64,000 nucleotides of DNA, from NCBI GenBank assembly GCA_964394665.1, contig CAYMYN010000007.1:92411-156410 (forward strand), written 5' to 3'. The notes beneath the pieces were generated by a model. The model ran no database searches. It was not told the origin of the DNA and saw only the letters and a program-made list of their open reading frames with translations. Positions 24,925-34,463 of this stretch are shown one piece after another (position 1 is the stretch's first letter; every line of letters begins with the position of its first letter). The translations under genes were made by a program, and so were the position numbers. This DNA is from CAYMYN01 sp964394665. GTDB lineage: Bacteria > Planctomycetota > UBA1135 > GCA-002686595.

Positions 24925-27222
24925 ACCTCTCCCCCCCGCCGCGCGCGGATTTCGGCGCGGTCCTTCACCGCCACGTTCGGGCGGGGGCGTGCCGCCGCCG
25001 CGGTCGAACTCGGGGGGCAGCAGGAGTTCCGGTCGCAGGGCGCCGAGGGCCGCCTCCAAGCGCGCGCCATCCTCCGAGCGGCCCGCCTCGCCCAAGCGCG
25101 CGCGCAGAGTCGTTGCGGTCATGACCGGCGTGAAGCCCAGGCCGTCCAGGGTCGCGGCCGCGTCCTCGCAACGCTCGAAGCTCGCCAACACGAGCTCGAG
25201 GGCCTGGCCCAGCTCGCCGGCCTCCAACGCGAGGCGCGCGCGTCCCGCCAGGGAGAGCGCGACGTAGTGGTCGGCCGAAGCGCGCGCGGTCGGGTTCGCC
25301 GCGACGCTGCGTTCATACAGCTCGACCGCGCGGTCGTAGGAGCGCGAGGCCGCCTCGGGGCGACCGCGCCGGCGGTGGAACTCGGCCGCGACGAGCGAGG
25401 CGTAGCCGGCGAACCAGGGCAGGTTCGGCGACGCGTCGGCGCGCTCGAGGCGCTCGCGGTAGTGTTCCTCGAGCCCCTCGACGCCGCGTTCCCACAGGAT
25501 CCGTCCGCGCAGCCGCTCGTGCAGCGTCCAGGAGTCGGGGAAACGCGCCAGACCCTGTTCGAGTACCCGGTCCGCCCGACCTCCGGCGCCGAGGAACCGC
25601 AGAAAGTCCTGGTGCTGGACCACGTGTTGGTCCGTGCCGAGCGGGTGCTGCGCGAGCACCGCGTAGGCCGCGTCGACGTCGGTCAGCCACTCGCCCGGCC
25701 AGTCGCGTTTCGCGCGCACCGCCTCGGTGATCGCGCGCTGGCGGGCCTGGGCGAAGAGCGCCAGGGTCGAGATCGCGCTCCACTCCGGGGCGCCCGCGGG
25801 GATCGTCGGCCCGGCCTCGAGGGCCCGCGCGTAGGCCTCGTCGACCTCGCCCAGGTAGAACGCGCACAGGGCGAGCAGGCCGGGCACGCGCCAGCCGCCC
25901 GCGCCCGCTGCGCGGGCTCGCTGTGCCTGGCGCCGCGCGTCCTCCAACAGGAGGCGCGCATGACCCGCGCTCTGGCGCGCGCCGGGGCCGAAGCCCGGTG
26001 AACCCGTGGGGTCGATGGCCAGCATCAGGGTGGCCTCGGCGGCGACGAGCAACGCTTCGCCGTCCACGGCTTCCTCCCCGGCGTCCGCGATCTCCATGCG
26101 CGCCTCGAGGGTCGAGCGCGGGACGGCCCCGGCGTAGCTGGCGCCGCCGGAGAGGGCGCTCGACCAGCCGTCGAGGTCGATCTCCCGCGAGCGGCTGGCG
26201 AGCCCGCGGTGCACCACCGCCAGGGAGCGCGCGCGCGGCGAGGTCGAGCCGATCTCCGCGAGCGCGCCCACGAGGGCCTCGCGCTCCTCGGCCGCGAGCG
26301 GCGCGCGCAGGGCCTCGGCGATCAGGTCGACCGCGTCCTCCGAACGGGCCCGCGCCAGCGCCTGGCGCGCCAGGGCCCCGAGCTCGCCGTCGAGGCCGAA
26401 GAGCGCGCGCCGCAGCAGGTCCACGGGCGCGGCGTCGATGTGCTCGGCGGCCGCCTCGAGCAACGCGCGGCGCAGGGCGGCGTCGCCGCGCTCGTAGGCT
26501 TCCTCCACCGCGCGTCGGTCGACGATGTCGCGGCTCGCCACGCGCTCGACGATCGGCCGGTCGCCGCGCACCACGTCCTGGAGCAGACCCTCGGGGCGCT
26601 CCAGGATGCCGCGCCGCAATCGGTCGAAGACCGAGGCCGTGTCGAAGGCGTAGTAGACGTCGTAGGTCTCCGAGCCGTCGAGCTCGATCATGATGTGGCG
26701 CGGCGCGACGCGCTGGCCCTTCATGTAGCGCTCGAAGAGCAGCGGCTCGATGGCGATGTGCTCGCCGCAGGTGACGCTGCCGAAGCGCGGGCACAGGATG
26801 CGGCGGCCGGCCTCGTCGTGGTCGCGTGGGCTGTGACGGTAGACCGAGGCGATCACGCACACGTATGGCTCGTACAGGGCGGCCGTCTCGGGTCGGCGAT
26901 AGCGCACGCCGGCGTAGTGCTCGCTGGCGATCTCGCCGTCCATGTTGATGCAGGCGAGGATCGGCTTGCCGGTCTCGCGCGAGACGGCCAGGGCGTCCTC
27001 GAACGTGCGCTGGAAGGTGATCGCCACCGGCCGCTCCCAGTCCGCGGCGGTGGGCGCGAACCACATCGCCTCGCGCGCGACGCCCACGGGATCGCCGGGA
27101 TTGCGCCAGCCGGCATCGCCCTGCGCCGGGGCCGATTCCTGGCCGAAGGCCGGGAGCGCGAGGGCGAGCGCGACGAGGGTCTTCGCGATCGACCCGTGGG
27201 GAGACGCGGGTGCCTGCTGCAT
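24910..27222 (-). CDS. Secreted thioredoxin-like/HEAT/TPR protein
   Basis: The 770-residue product starts at ATG 27222 with a hydrophobic export signal (TLVALALALPAFGQ). Residues 50-170 resemble a thioredoxin-fold domain of the type found in secreted planctomycete proteins: RTFEDALAVSRETGKPILACINMDGEIASEHY, with no CxxC, so it is probably not a disulfide enzyme. A His/Cys-containing CPRFGSVTCGEH follows. The middle has HEAT-like helices and residues 430-720 have TPR-like repeats. The stop codon lies inside the T-arm of tRNA-Asn on the other strand. The final ~25 residues are low-complexity and may be weakly constrained. Confidence 0.75.
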   Translation of the reverse strand: MQQAPASPHGSIAKTLVALALALPAFGQESAPAQGDAGWRNPGDPVGVAREAMWFAPTAADWERPVAITFQRTFEDALAVSRETGKPILACINMDGEIASEHYAGVRYRRPETAALYEPYVCVIASVYRHSPRDHDEAGRRILCPRFGSVTCGEHIAIEPLLFERYMKGQRVAPRHIMIELDGSETYDVYYAFDTASVFDRLRRGILERPEGLLQDVVRGDRPIVERVASRDIVDRRAVEEAYERGDAALRRALLEAAAEHIDAAPVDLLRRALFGLDGELGALARQALARARSEDAVDLIAEALRAPLAAEEREALVGALAEIGSTSPRARSLAVVHRGLASRSREIDLDGWSSALSGGASYAGAVPRSTLEARMEIADAGEEAVDGEALLVAAEATLMLAIDPTGSPGFGPGARQSAGHARLLLEDARRQAQRARAAGAGGWRVPGLLALCAFYLGEVDEAYARALEAGPTIPAGAPEWSAISTLALFAQARQRAITEAVRAKRDWPGEWLTDVDAAYAVLAQHPLGTDQHVVQHQDFLRFLGAGGRADRVLEQGLARFPDSWTLHERLRGRILWERGVEGLEEHYRERLERADASPNLPWFAGYASLVAAEFHRRRGRPEAASRSYDRAVELYERSVAANPTARASADHYVALSLAGRARLALEAGELGQALELVLASFERCEDAAATLDGLGFTPVMTATTLRARLGEAGRSEDGARLEAALGALRPELLLPPEFDRGGGTPPPERGGEGPRRNPRAAGGRGWLPE

Positions 27223-27406
27223 GGCGAGATCTCTCGAGTTCGAACGGGCCGAGCGCGGCCCGGGACGGGGCGCGGGGGCGAGCCTAACCACGCCCGTAGG
27301 ACGCGGCAAGGCGAACGGCTACCGTCGGCGCCACGCGCGCCTTGATCCCCGCGGGGCTGCCCCATAGAACTCGCACCCACGCCCTCTCATCCATGGAGAC
27401 ACGCCC

Positions 27407-28396
<990 letters not shown>

Positions 28397-28413
28397 GGCC
28401 GCGCGCGTTCCCC

Positions 28414-29349
28414 ATGCAGCCTGACCCGCGCACGGGACCCGACCAGGAGCGCGGCGAGCAGGCCGCGGTGCTGCGCGAGGTGCGCCGGATCGAGATCCAC
28501 AGTCGGCGACTCGCGAGCGACCTGCTCGCCGGCGGGTACGCCTCGGCCTTCCGTGGGGCCGGGATCGAGTTCCACGAGGTACGCGAGTACGCCGCGGGCG
28601 ACGACCCGCGCAGCATCGACTGGAACGTCACGGCCCGCGTCGGCCGGCCCTTCGTCAAGCTGCACGTCGACGAACGCGAGCTGAGCGTCGTGTTCCTGCT
28701 CGACCTCTCGCCGTCGATGGACGCAGGCTTTGGCGCCTGGTCGCCGCGCCAGGCCGCCGCGCGCGTGCTCGCGTCCCTGGCCCTCTCCGCGGTGCACAGC
28801 GGGGACCGGGTCGGTCTGCTCGCCTTCGGTCGCGGACACCTGCACTTCGTCCCGCCGCGCAAGGGCAAGCGCCAGGCGCTGCGGCTCGTGCGCGACGCCC
28901 TGACCCTGCCCTCCCCCGCCGGCGCCTGCGATCCGGCCCCGGCCCTGGACTTCGCGCGGCGCGCGCTCGCCCACCGCTCGGTGCTCTTCGTGCTCTCCGA
29001 CTTCCTCGGGCCAGGCTTCGGCCGCCCGCTGCGGATCTGCGCCAGGCGCCACGACGTGGTGGCCGTGCGGCTCGAGGTGCCCGAGCTCGCGTCGCCGCGC
29101 GCGGGCACCCTGCGCCTGGTCGATCCCGAGGGCGGGGGCGCGCGCCTACTCGACTGGCGCGATCCGGCGCTGCGCGCGGCCTACGGAGCGCGCGTCGCGG
29201 CCTGGCGCGGGGGCCTCACGTCCGAGCTGCGGCGCGCGGGCGTGGACGAGATCGCCATCGCCCTGCCGCGCACGGCCCACATGGCGAGCCTCGCCCGGCC
29301 CCTGATGGCCTTCTTCCGCCTGCGGGAGCTGCGCCGGAGGCGGCGGTGA
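28414..29349 (+). CDS. DUF58 domain protein (MoxR partner)
   Basis: The 311-residue protein has the DUF58 core: RRIEIHSRRLASDLLAGGY, GIEFHEVREYAAGDDPRSIDWNVTARVGRPFVK and a VWA-like metal site, LLDLSPSMDA (DxSxS altered to DLSPS). DUF58 proteins work with MoxR ATPases; their biochemical role is not settled. A GTG at 28393 in the same frame overlaps the moxR stop (GTGA) and would add seven residues. The other junctions in this operon use such overlaps, so that start is equally likely. The C-terminus ends in a basic RRRRR stretch. Confidence 0.9.
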   Translation: MQPDPRTGPDQERGEQAAVLREVRRIEIHSRRLASDLLAGGYASAFRGAGIEFHEVREYAAGDDPRSIDWNVTARVGRPFVKLHVDERELSVVFLLDLSPSMDAGFGAWSPRQAAARVLASLALSAVHSGDRVGLLAFGRGHLHFVPPRKGKRQALRLVRDALTLPSPAGACDPAPALDFARRALAHRSVLFVLSDFLGPGFGRPLRICARRHDVVAVRLEVPELASPRAGTLRLVDPEGGGARLLDWRDPALRAAYGARVAAWRGGLTSELRRAGVDEIAIALPRTAHMASLARPLMAFFRLRELRRRRR

Positions 29350-30284
29350 GGTCCAGGGGCGCGGCGTGGCTGTTGCTCGCCGTGCTTCCCGGCTGCGCGC
29401 CGGGGGGCAACGGCGTGGACGTCGCGCCGCGCATCGAGCTGAACCTGGGCGTGCCCGAGATCGAACTCGGCCAGGGCTTCGCGTTGACGGTCGTGCGCGT
29501 CCATCCGCACGACCTCGTCCCGGCTCCGTTCGAGGAGTCGGCCCTGGCGCCGCTCGCCCTGCGCCCGCTCGAGGTCCGCCGCCGCGTCCGCGGCGCGGCT
29601 GCGGTCGAGACACGCCGCTACCTCGCCCACGCCTTCGATGCGGGGCAACTGATCCTCGGCCCGCTCGAGCTCGCCGTCCCGGGCCCCGACGGCGTGGCGC
29701 GCGTCGTGGCGAGCTCCGCGCCGGCGCGCCTGAGCGTGCGCCCGGCCTTCCCGCCCGGCACCGATCCCGGCCCCGCCGAGCTCCCCGGGGGCCTGCTGCA
29801 CGCGCCGGCCTCCCCACTCGGGCCGCTGAGCCTGGGCGTCCTGCTGGCGCTGCTCGCCGCGGGCGCCTGGCTCGTGGGCCGTGCCCGCGCGCGGCGCGCC
29901 GCGCGGGCCGCGGACGGACCGACGCCGCTCGAGGGGGCCCTGGCCCGCGCCCGGGAACGCCTCGCCGCCCTGCGCGCCGACGCGCCCCGCACGCGCGCCG
30001 AGGACGAGGCCTTCCACGGCGAGCTCGACGCCCTGCTGCGGGCCTTCCTCGAGGAGGGCTTCGAGCTGCCCGCGCGGCGCCGCACGCGGGAGGAGCTCGC
30101 CGCGGACGCACGTTGGGCGCGGCTCGCCGACGGCGAACGCCGGGCGTCCCTCGATGCGCTGCTCGAGCGCTGCGACGCGCTGCGCTTCGCGCCGAACCGC
30201 TCGACCCGGGACGGGCGCGTCCAGGCCCTGGCCCGCGCGGCGGACTTCCTCGCGGCCGCCCAGGACCGGAGGTCCGACCCGTGA
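29346..30284 (+). CDS. Single-span lipoprotein in the Bat operon, BatD/DUF4381-like
   Basis: The 312-residue product starts at a GTG overlapping the DUF58 stop by 4 bp. A lipobox (LLAVLPGC) suggests lipid anchoring. Residues 30-140 look like a beta-domain resembling those of BatD (IELGQGFALTVVRVHPHD). A hydrophobic span at about residues 155-178 is followed by a charged, helical cytoplasmic part (ALARARERLAALRA, FLEEGFELPARRRTREELA). Bat operons often carry a DUF4381 gene at this place; this one is longer. A lipoprotein that also spans the membrane is odd, so one of the two predictions may be wrong. Exact role unknown. Confidence 0.65.
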   Translation: MRSRGAAWLLLAVLPGCAPGGNGVDVAPRIELNLGVPEIELGQGFALTVVRVHPHDLVPAPFEESALAPLALRPLEVRRRVRGAAAVETRRYLAHAFDAGQLILGPLELAVPGPDGVARVVASSAPARLSVRPAFPPGTDPGPAELPGGLLHAPASPLGPLSLGVLLALLAAGAWLVGRARARRAARAADGPTPLEGALARARERLAALRADAPRTRAEDEAFHGELDALLRAFLEEGFELPARRRTREELAADARWARLADGERRASLDALLERCDALRFAPNRSTRDGRVQALARAADFLAAAQDRRSDP

Positions 30285-31300
30285 ACGCGGCCCTAGAGTC
30301 CTGGACCGGCCTGTTCCTCGCCGACCCCGCCTGGTTGGCCCTGCTCCTGCTGCTGCCCTTCGTCCTGTGGCCCCGGCGCGGCGCGCCGCGCCTGCCCTTC
30401 GCTCCCCTGGCGCTGCTCGAGGGGCCCGGGGAGAACCTCCCTCCGCGCACCTGGCGCGTGCGCCTGGCGCCCGTGCCGCGCGGGCTCGAGGCCGTGGCCC
30501 TCGCGCTGGCGATCTTCGCGCTGGCGCGGCCCGTGGAGCGCGAGGTGCTCCCCGAGGAGCGCGAGGGCGTCGACATCCTGCTCGTGCTCGACGTGTCGTC
30601 CTCGATGGACGCCCGGGACCTCGACCCGCTCAACTCGCGCCTGGCGCTCGCGCGCAGCGCCGCGGCGCGCTTCGTCGCGGCCCGTCCCGAGGATCGGATC
30701 GGAATCGTGACCTTCGCGCGTTATCCCGACCTGGTCTCGCCGCCGACCCTCGACCGGCGCGCGCTCGCGGACTTCCTGGAGCGCATCGAACGCGTCGAGC
30801 CCGACGGCCCGGAGGACGCCACGGGCATCGGCACGGCCCTGGCCCTGGCCGTGCGCCTGCTCGCCGGCGGCGCCCCGGTCGAGGGGGCTCCGCCGCGGGT
30901 CGTGATCCTGCTCTCCGATGGCGAGGAGAACGTCGCCGGGCCGCGGGCGCCGCGCGAGATCGCCCCGGAGGCGGCCGCGCAACTCGCCGCGCGGGCCGGC
31001 GTGCGCGTGCACGCCATCGCGATGGGCCTGGGCGAACCCGACGGTGCCGGCGGATGGAGGGCCCTCGACACCGGCGGCCTGCGCCGGATCGCGCACACCA
31101 GCGGTGGCCGCTTCTTCGAGGCGCGCGAGGCCGGGGCCCTCGGCGACATCTACGACGCCATCGACACCCTCGAGACCCAGGCGCGCGCCGAACCGCGCTT
31201 CGCGCTGCACGATCGCTTCGCGCCCTTCCTCCTGCTCGCGTTGGCGCTCGTCGCAGCCGCGGCGTTGCTGCGCCGCGGCCCCCTGGAGGTCTGGCCGTGA
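30281..31300 (+). CDS. batA: VWA-domain membrane protein BatA
   Basis: The 339-residue protein has two N-terminal membrane spans (about residues 18-32 and 67-82) and a VWA domain with an intact metal-binding site: LVLDVSSSMDARD, TGIGTAL with the conserved Thr, and ILLSDGEEN. A C-terminal span (about residues 314-332) follows. This is the BatA layout, in which the VWA domain is held between membrane anchors. Bat proteins were linked to aerotolerance in Bacteroides and to stress in Leptospira. The GTG start overlaps the previous stop and has a GGAGG site 8 bases upstream, one of the clearest in the window. Confidence 0.93.
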   Translation: MNAALESWTGLFLADPAWLALLLLLPFVLWPRRGAPRLPFAPLALLEGPGENLPPRTWRVRLAPVPRGLEAVALALAIFALARPVEREVLPEEREGVDILLVLDVSSSMDARDLDPLNSRLALARSAAARFVAARPEDRIGIVTFARYPDLVSPPTLDRRALADFLERIERVEPDGPEDATGIGTALALAVRLLAGGAPVEGAPPRVVILLSDGEENVAGPRAPREIAPEAAAQLAARAGVRVHAIAMGLGEPDGAGGWRALDTGGLRRIAHTSGGRFFEAREAGALGDIYDAIDTLETQARAEPRFALHDRFAPFLLLALALVAAAALLRRGPLEVWP

Positions 31301-32319
31301 ACCCGCTCGAGGTCTTCGCGCAGCCCCTGTGGTTGCTCGGCCTGGGGGTCCTTCCCCTGCTGGCCGTGTTGCAGCGGCGCGCGGAGCGGCGCCGGGCGCG
31401 GGTGCTGGAAACCTGGCTCGGCCCACGGGCCGCGCTCCTGGGGGCCGAGCGCGACGCCGGCCGCGCGCGACGCGCCCGTGCGCTCGGCCTGGCCGCCCTC
31501 GCCTGCGCGGCCCTGGCCCTCGCGCAGCCGCGGCTCGGGCGCGGAGCGGACGCGACGGCGGACGAACCCTTCGACGTGATCGTGTGCCTGGACGTCTCGC
31601 GCTCGATGCTCGCCCGGGACGTTCCACCCAGCCGGCTCGGACACGCGCGCGCCGAGCTCGCGGCCCTTGCCGAGCGCGCCCGCGGCGAGCGCCTGGCCCT
31701 GATCCTGTTCGCGGGCGAGGCGCGCCTGCGCGTGCCCCTGACGCGCGATCTCGACGCACTGCTCCTGCTCGCCCAGGACGCCGGGCCGCTCAGCGTCGAG
31801 CTCGGCGGGAGCCAACCAGCGAGCGCCCTGGACCTCGCGCGCGAGGTGCTGGCCGCGCGCGCGCCGCTCCCGGGCCGCGGCGCGCCCTCGCCCGCCGTGG
31901 TCGTGTTGATTGCCGACGGGGATCACGGCGGCGAGCGGGCGGCATCGCGCGCGCGCGAACTCGCCCAGCTCGGGTACCCCGTCTCGTGCCTGGGGATCGG
32001 CACGCGCGAAGGCGGCAAGATCCCGCTCGACGCGCAGGGCCGTGAAGGTTTCTTCACCGATCGCGCCGGCAACGAGCTGATCGTGCGCCTCGAGCGCGCC
32101 GAGCTCGAGCCCATCGCGCGGGCCGGGGGCGGGCGGTACGTCGAAGCCCGGCCGGACGCGGACACGTTGGCCGAGCTCTACGCGACGCAGCTCCTGCCCG
32201 CGGCGCGTCGCGCGGCGGCGCGGGAGCGGGAACGCCCGGCGCGCTTCCAATGGCCCTTGCTCGGCGCCCTCGCGCTCGGGATGCTGGTCCTGCGCACGGA
32301 AGTGCGCCGAGCGACATGA
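31297..32319 (+). CDS. batB: VWA-domain membrane protein BatB
   Basis: The 340-residue protein is a second Bat-type VWA protein, with N-terminal spans at about residues 8-24 and 61-76. Its metal site is CLDVSRSMLARD, followed by LILFAGEARLRVPLT and VLIADGDHGGE. A short C-terminal span follows (WPLLGALALGMLVL). The segment GGKIPLDAQGREGF and the final GGGRYVEARPD are typical of BatB. Start GTG 31297 overlaps the batA stop by 4 bp. It probably forms a membrane complex with BatA and the TPR protein downstream. Confidence 0.93.
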   Translation: MNPLEVFAQPLWLLGLGVLPLLAVLQRRAERRRARVLETWLGPRAALLGAERDAGRARRARALGLAALACAALALAQPRLGRGADATADEPFDVIVCLDVSRSMLARDVPPSRLGHARAELAALAERARGERLALILFAGEARLRVPLTRDLDALLLLAQDAGPLSVELGGSQPASALDLAREVLAARAPLPGRGAPSPAVVVLIADGDHGGERAASRARELAQLGYPVSCLGIGTREGGKIPLDAQGREGFFTDRAGNELIVRLERAELEPIARAGGGRYVEARPDADTLAELYATQLLPAARRAAARERERPARFQWPLLGALALGMLVLRTEVRRAT

Positions 32320-33068
32320 GCTTCGCGCGCATCGTCTTCCCCATCGCGGCCTGCGCCGCGGGCCTCTTCGGCGCGTGCGCCGAACAGGATGGGCGGCTCG
32401 CGGCGGCGCGCGCCGCCTTCGCGGACGGGAGGCATGGGGAGGCGCTGAGCCTCTTCGCCGCGTCGCGGCCGGGCGACGAGCGGGCCTCGCCGCCGAGCCT
32501 CGTGCACGACCTCGGCCTGTGCGCGCTGCTCGCGGGCGACCTCGCGACCGCGGAGTCGGCCGGCGCGGAGCTCGCGGCCGGGTCCGACGCGCCCCTCGCC
32601 GCGCGCGGGGAGTTCTTGCTCGGCAACGTCGCCTTCGCGCGCGCCCTCGCGTCGGCCGAGCTCGCCGCCCAGCCGGAGGCCGAGCCCTTCGTGCTGGAGG
32701 GCGCCCTGTCCCAGACCCGGCGCGCGCGCCAGGCCTGGCAGCGGGCGGCCCAGAGCCGGCTCGACTGGCCCGCGGCGCGCCGCAACGTCGAGCGGGCCGC
32801 GCGCCTCGAACGGGAACTCGAGCGCCTGGCCGAAGAGGCGCGCGGCGAACCACCGCCGCCCGAGCCCCAGCCCGAACCGGAGGAACCCGAGGGTGAGGTC
32901 CTCGAGGAGCCGGAGGAGCTGCCGCCTGCCCCCGACTCCCCGCCGGCGCTCGACGAGGCCGAGCTCGAAGCCCTCCTGGAGCTCCTCGCGCGCAAGGAGC
33001 GCGAGAAGCTCGAGCTGCGCGCCACGCGGCGCGCCGAGCGCAATCTCGACCTGGAGCGCGACTGGTGA
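32316..33068 (+). CDS. batC: BatC-like TPR lipoprotein
   Basis: The 250-residue protein begins at ATG 32316 (ATGA overlap with batB). It has a hydrophobic signal ending in AGLFGAC, a probable lipobox. Two or three TPR-like helix pairs follow (AAARAAFADGRHGEALSLFAAS, LLGNVAFARALASAELA, RARQAWQRAAQSRLDW). Then come a Pro/Glu-rich linker (about residues 178-208) and a charged C-terminal helix rich in Arg, Glu and Lys. In Bat operons this position belongs to BatC, a TPR protein that bridges the complex. The acidic proline linker is longer than usual. Confidence 0.8.
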   Translation: MSFARIVFPIAACAAGLFGACAEQDGRLAAARAAFADGRHGEALSLFAASRPGDERASPPSLVHDLGLCALLAGDLATAESAGAELAAGSDAPLAARGEFLLGNVAFARALASAELAAQPEAEPFVLEGALSQTRRARQAWQRAAQSRLDWPAARRNVERAARLERELERLAEEARGEPPPPEPQPEPEEPEGEVLEEPEELPPAPDSPPALDEAELEALLELLARKEREKLELRATRRAERNLDLERDW

Positions 33069-34459
33069 TGGGCGCGCTCGCTCTCCTGCTCCTGTTCGTC
33101 GCGCCGCGGGAGATCCCGGCCTCGATCGAGCTCGTCCCCGAACGCGCCCAGGTCTTCGTGCACGAACCCGTGCGCCTCGCCCTGCGCGTGTGGATCGAGG
33201 AGGAGTTCTTCACCGAGCGCGTCGTGCAGCCCTTCCTGCGTCCCCTCGACCTGCCCCTCGAGGTGCAGACCGCGGGCCTGCGCGAGTTGACGAACGCGGA
33301 GCTGCTCGCCGAGAGCGGGTCGGTGCGCGCCCCCGGTCCGCGCTTCGCCCTCGACGACGCGCCGGCGCGGGCGGAGCGCCTGGAGGACCTCGTCCGCGAT
33401 GGACGGCGACTGCGCGGCTACGAGCACGGGTTGGTGCTCGTCCCCACGCGCCCCGGACCGCTCGAGTTGCCCGCGCCGCGCCTGCGCCTGGTGCACACGA
33501 GCGGGTTCCGCGAGGACTTCCTCGGCGGCCGGGTGCCCATCGACCGCCACGAGGACGTGTGGGTCGGCGCAGCACCGCGGCTCGACGTGCGGCCCTTGCC
33601 CGAGGCCGGCCGCCCGGCGGCGTTCAGCGGCGGAGTCGGGCAATTCGAGCTCGCCGCGCGCCTGATGGACGACCGCGTCGTGCTCGGGGAGAGCGCGCGC
33701 CTGGTGCTGCGCATCGTGGGCGACGGGCAGCTCGCGCGCATCGAGCCGCCGCGCCTCGACGCGCTGGCCGACTTCCACCTCTTCGGCCTGCTCGACGAGA
33801 CGACGGACGGCGAACGACGACTGGTCTACGACCTCGCACCGCGCTCGGTCGGGGTGCGCGCCGTGCCGCCGATCGAGCTGTGGACCTTCGACCCGCGGCC
33901 ACCGGGCGCCTACCGGCGCCTGGTCACGCCCGCCCTCGCGCTCGAGGTGCTGCCCGCACCCGACGACGAGCGGGGCCCCGGGCCCGCCCCCGAGAGCTCG
34001 GACGCCCCCTCGCCCCAGGCGGGCGACGGGAGCAGCGCGAAGGACTCCGATCGGACCCCGTTCGCGCCCCTCGCCGCCGGGCTCGCCCTGCTGGCCCTCG
34101 CCGCCTGGGTCCTGGGGATCCGCCGGCTCCGGCGCGTGGCGGCGCAGCCCGCGGACTCGCGCGGCGCGCCCTCGGACGTTCCCCCGGGGCCACGGACCGA
34201 TGCCGAGGGCCGCCTGGGCGATCGGCTCGCCGCGCTGCTCGGGGTCCCTCCGGCGTCCCTGATCGATCCGGCCCTCGCCGAGCGACTCGTTCGAGCGGGC
34301 GTGGACCGCGCGGCGGCGACCCGTTCCGCGCGGCTGCTGGAGGAGCTGATCGCCATGCGCTACGGCGGCCCCGCGGTCGAACGCGCGCAGGAGCAGGTGA
34401 CGACCCTGCTCGCGGAACTCCCGCTCCCAGGCCCCCAGCCCGTCGCTCGCGCGAGGTGA
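33065..34459 (+). CDS. batD: BatD-like protein
   Basis: The 464-residue protein begins at GTG 33065, overlapping batC by 4 bp, and has an N-terminal signal (LALLLLFVAP). The periplasmic part has two or three Ig-like beta domains. These include VPERAQVFVHEPVRLALRVWI and FELAARLMDDRVVLGESARLVLRIVGDGQLARIEPPRL, which is the BatD oxygen-tolerance signature, and PPIELWTFDPRPPGAYRRL. One span follows near residues 338-355, then a cytoplasmic helical tail. BatD probably organises the Bat complex on the outer face of the membrane. Confidence 0.88.
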   Translation: MMGALALLLLFVAPREIPASIELVPERAQVFVHEPVRLALRVWIEEEFFTERVVQPFLRPLDLPLEVQTAGLRELTNAELLAESGSVRAPGPRFALDDAPARAERLEDLVRDGRRLRGYEHGLVLVPTRPGPLELPAPRLRLVHTSGFREDFLGGRVPIDRHEDVWVGAAPRLDVRPLPEAGRPAAFSGGVGQFELAARLMDDRVVLGESARLVLRIVGDGQLARIEPPRLDALADFHLFGLLDETTDGERRLVYDLAPRSVGVRAVPPIELWTFDPRPPGAYRRLVTPALALEVLPAPDDERGPGPAPESSDAPSPQAGDGSSAKDSDRTPFAPLAAGLALLALAAWVLGIRRLRRVAAQPADSRGAPSDVPPGPRTDAEGRLGDRLAALLGVPPASLIDPALAERLVRAGVDRAAATRSARLLEELIAMRYGGPAVERAQEQVTTLLAELPLPGPQPVARAR

Positions 34460-34463
34460 AGGC

